From assembly GCF_003131185.1 (NCBI RefSeq), contig NZ_QFFU01000009.1, forward strand, positions 124,001 to 188,000: a stretch of DNA of 64,000 nucleotides, in the 5' to 3' direction. The translations under genes were made by a program, and so were the position numbers. Below, in pieces: positions 62,142-64,000 of this stretch. Under the pieces are notes generated by a model. It had not been told where the DNA came from, did not search any database, and worked only from the letters and a program-made list of their open reading frames with translations. Numbering within the stretch: the stretch's first letter is position 1; the number at the start of each line of letters is the position of its first letter. Source of the DNA: Pseudomonas ovata. Its GTDB lineage: Bacteria; Pseudomonadota; Gammaproteobacteria; Pseudomonadales; Pseudomonadaceae.

Positions 62142-62205
62142 GATCAAACAAAACCAGATCATTGCCGGCTTTCAGGCACTGACGGGCCTTGCCCCCGGGG
62201 ATGTA

Positions 62206-63381
62206 ATGAACAACATGCACAAAAAGCGCGTCGCTTCGGTGATCGCGCTGGTGGCCCTGCTGGGCCTGACCGGCTGTGAAAAACAACCGCCAGCCGGCCC
62301 CCAAGGTGCAGCGGCCTCCAGAGAAGTCGAAGCCCTGACCGTCAAGCCCGAGTCATTTACCGTCATCAGTGAGCTGCCAGGCCGGGTCGAACCGGTGCGG
62401 GTGGCGCAAGTCAGGGCGCGGGTGGCCGGGATCGTGCTGAGCCGCAACTTCACCGAAGGCAGCGACGTCAAGGCCGGCCAGGTGTTGTTCCAGATTGATC
62501 CGGCGCCGTTCAAGGCCGCCCTGTCCAAGGCCCAGGGCGATCTGGCGCGCACCGAAGCCACCCTGGCCGAAGCCCAGGCCACGCTCAAGCGCTATGAACC
62601 GCTGGTCAAGATCGAAGCGGTCAGCCAGCAGGCCTACGACACCGCCAAGGCCACCCAGCTCAATGCCGTGGCCGCGCGCCGTGCGGCACAGGCCGATGTC
62701 GAAACCGCCCGGCTGAACCTGGGCTATGCCACGGTCAATGCGCCGATTTCCGGGCGCATCGGCCGCGCCTCGGTGACCGAGGGCGCACTGGTCGGCCAGA
62801 ACGAGACCACGCTGCTGGCCACCATCCAGCAACTGGACCCGGTGCATGTCGACTTCACCCAACCGGTGGCCGATGCCTTGCGCATGCGCGCTGCCATGCA
62901 GGACGGGCGCCTGCCCAAGGGCGGTGAAGATGCCCTGACCCTGAGCGTTGAGGGCACCGACTATAAGCGCCGCGGCACCTTGTTGTTCACCGATGTCGAC
63001 GTCGAGCGCAGCACCGGCCAGGTGGCCCTGCGTGCTCGCTTCGGCAACCCCGACGGCCTGCTGCTGCCCGGCATGTACGTGCGCGTACAAACCCCGCAAA
63101 GCGTCAGTAACGAAGCGATCCTGGTGCCACAGCGCGCCGTGCAGCGCGGCAGCGACGGCAATGCCAAGGTGCTGGTGATCGGCACGGACGGCACCGTTCA
63201 GGCCCGCCCGGTGAAGACCGGTGTCATGCAGGCGTCGCGCTGGCAGATCCTTGAAGGCCTGAGTGCCGGCGAACAGGTCATCCACGGCGCCATGACCGGT
63301 CTGAACCCCGGCGACAAAGTGGTGGCCAAGGCCGCGCAGCCCCAGAACGCTGCTGCCCCCCAGCCGTCCAGCGCCCAGTAA
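62206..63381 (+). CDS. RND efflux periplasmic adaptor (MexA-like)
   Basis: A 391-residue membrane fusion lipoprotein. The signal ends in the lipobox LLGLTGC. Barrel-sandwich and hairpin parts follow: RVRARVAGIVLSR-type VRARVAGIVLSRNFTEGSDV, the coiled coil (LARTEATLAEAQATLKRYEP), and APISGRIGRASVTEGALVG, then the beta-barrel end. It links the inner-membrane pump to the outer-membrane channel. The ATG at 62206 is used (62215 also possible); the longer frame crosses the TetR gene and is rejected. Confidence 0.92.
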   Translation: MNNMHKKRVASVIALVALLGLTGCEKQPPAGPQGAAASREVEALTVKPESFTVISELPGRVEPVRVAQVRARVAGIVLSRNFTEGSDVKAGQVLFQIDPAPFKAALSKAQGDLARTEATLAEAQATLKRYEPLVKIEAVSQQAYDTAKATQLNAVAARRAAQADVETARLNLGYATVNAPISGRIGRASVTEGALVGQNETTLLATIQQLDPVHVDFTQPVADALRMRAAMQDGRLPKGGEDALTLSVEGTDYKRRGTLLFTDVDVERSTGQVALRARFGNPDGLLLPGMYVRVQTPQSVSNEAILVPQRAVQRGSDGNAKVLVIGTDGTVQARPVKTGVMQASRWQILEGLSAGEQVIHGAMTGLNPGDKVVAKAAQPQNAAAPQPSSAQ

Positions 63382-63402
63382 GGCCGACTTCGAGGAACGT
63401 CC

Positions 63403-64000
63403 ATGTCACAGTTTTTCATCAAACGGCCCAACTTTGCCTGGGTCGTTGCCTTGTTCATCCTGCTCGCCGGCCTGATCGCCCTGCCGCAACTGCCGGTGGC
63501 GCAATACCCGGTGGTCGCACCGCCGCAGATCACCATCAGCGCCAGCTACCCCGGCGCCTCGGCGCAGGTGCTGGTCGACTCGGTGACCAGCGTCATTGAA
63601 GAGGAGCTCAACGGCGCCAAGGCCATGCTGTATTTCGAGTCGACCAGCAACGCCAACGGCATTGCCGAGATCAACGTAAGCTTCCAGCCCGGCACCGACC
63701 CGGACCTGGCCCAGGTCGAGGTGCAGAACCGCATCAAGAAGGCCGAGGCGCGCTTGCCCCAGCCCGTGCTGACCCAGGGGCTGGGGGTCGAGCAGGCCAG
63801 TTCCGGCTTTCTGCTGATCTACGCCCTGAGCTACAAAGGCGAGGCCGAAGGACGCAATACCGTGGCGCTGGCCGATTACGCCGCACGCAACGTCAACAAC
63901 GAGCTGCGCCGGGTCCCTGGCGTCGGCAAGCTGCAGTTCTTTGCCTCTGAAGCCGCCATGCGCGTGTGGATCGATCCGCAGAAGCTGGTCGGCTATGGCC
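63403..64000 (+). CDS. RND efflux permease (HAE1), partial
   Basis: The first 199 residues of a proton-driven HAE1 RND pump that exports drugs or other hydrophobic compounds. It begins MSQFFIKRPNFAWVVALFIL (first helix) and continues through the porter domain (SASYPGASAQVLVDSVTSVI, GIAEINVSFQPGTDPDLAQV). GAGGAACG precedes the ATG, 21 bases after the adaptor gene. The rest runs off the window. No outer-membrane channel gene can be seen. Confidence 0.95.
   Translation, partial: MSQFFIKRPNFAWVVALFILLAGLIALPQLPVAQYPVVAPPQITISASYPGASAQVLVDSVTSVIEEELNGAKAMLYFESTSNANGIAEINVSFQPGTDPDLAQVEVQNRIKKAEARLPQPVLTQGLGVEQASSGFLLIYALSYKGEAEGRNTVALADYAARNVNNELRRVPGVGKLQFFASEAAMRVWIDPQKLVGYG

Overview
The window is a G+C-rich, densely packed bacterial chromosome segment. 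It is almost certainly Pseudomonas, of the fluorescens/putida type. The evidence is a TonB-ExbB-ExbD cluster, a PoxB-type pyruvate dehydrogenase, an HAE1 RND efflux operon, a flavohemoglobin preceded by NorR/FhpR-like sites and a sigma-54 promoter, several LysR and Lrp regulators, and Pseudomonas REP-like repeats (GTAGGAGCGCGCTC / GTGGGAGCG) in intergenic spaces. No rRNA, tRNA, CRISPR array, prophage or complete insertion sequence was seen.

Layout. 1-8.7 kb: LysR regulator, orphan APS kinase, GNAT acetyltransferase, TerC/CBS/CorC membrane protein, YoaK-family membrane protein, a methyltransferase, MoaA. 8.7-14 kb: a gene-poor stretch with a perfect AT-rich inverted repeat, then LysR, ABM-domain membrane protein, Tat-exported amidohydrolase and YcaC-type hydrolase, all on the minus strand. 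14-19 kb: PoxB, RcnB-like protein, TonB-ExbB-ExbD and a strong candidate Rsm-type regulatory RNA. 19-29 kb: fused E1/E2 2-oxoacid dehydrogenase with a divergent Lrp regulator, FKBP isomerase, an orphan SsuA-like binding protein, a PtrR-like regulator with succinate-semialdehyde dehydrogenase, and a flavin reductase. 28.5-34.3 kb: a MocA-type cytidylyltransferase beside a four-gene PaoABCD-like periplasmic aldehyde oxidase operon. 34.5-38.2 kb: DMT exporter with divergent Lrp regulator, YqaA-family protein, flavohemoglobin.

38.2-57.3 kb is a type VI secretion locus on the minus strand. In transcription order it holds a 5'-truncated clpV/tssH, vgrG, a DUF4123 adaptor, a Tle1-like lipase effector, a DUF3304 (Tli1-like) protein, a membrane protein, a PAAR protein, a second paralogous membrane protein, tssM, tssA, tssF, tssG, tssJ and tssE. 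tssB, tssC, tssK, tssL, hcp and the first half of clpV are absent. The sequence upstream of the break is AT-richer and unrelated, so the locus looks decapitated by a deletion or replacement, with the effector module left intact. Beyond it (57.4-59 kb) lie a small DUF6124-like gene and an AT-rich overlapping gene pair that resembles a toxin/immunity cassette.

59.4-64 kb: a copper-related operon (DUF2946, SCO, PCu(A)C), a small conserved protein, a TetR regulator and the divergent RND adaptor/permease genes it probably controls through a perfect palindrome between them. The permease runs off the window.

A second theme is a dispersed mosaic repeat with an AT-rich module, a ~125-bp palindromic core and a third module. 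Copies lie in at least six intergenic regions, mostly between convergent genes. One copy lacks the core and looks like an empty site.
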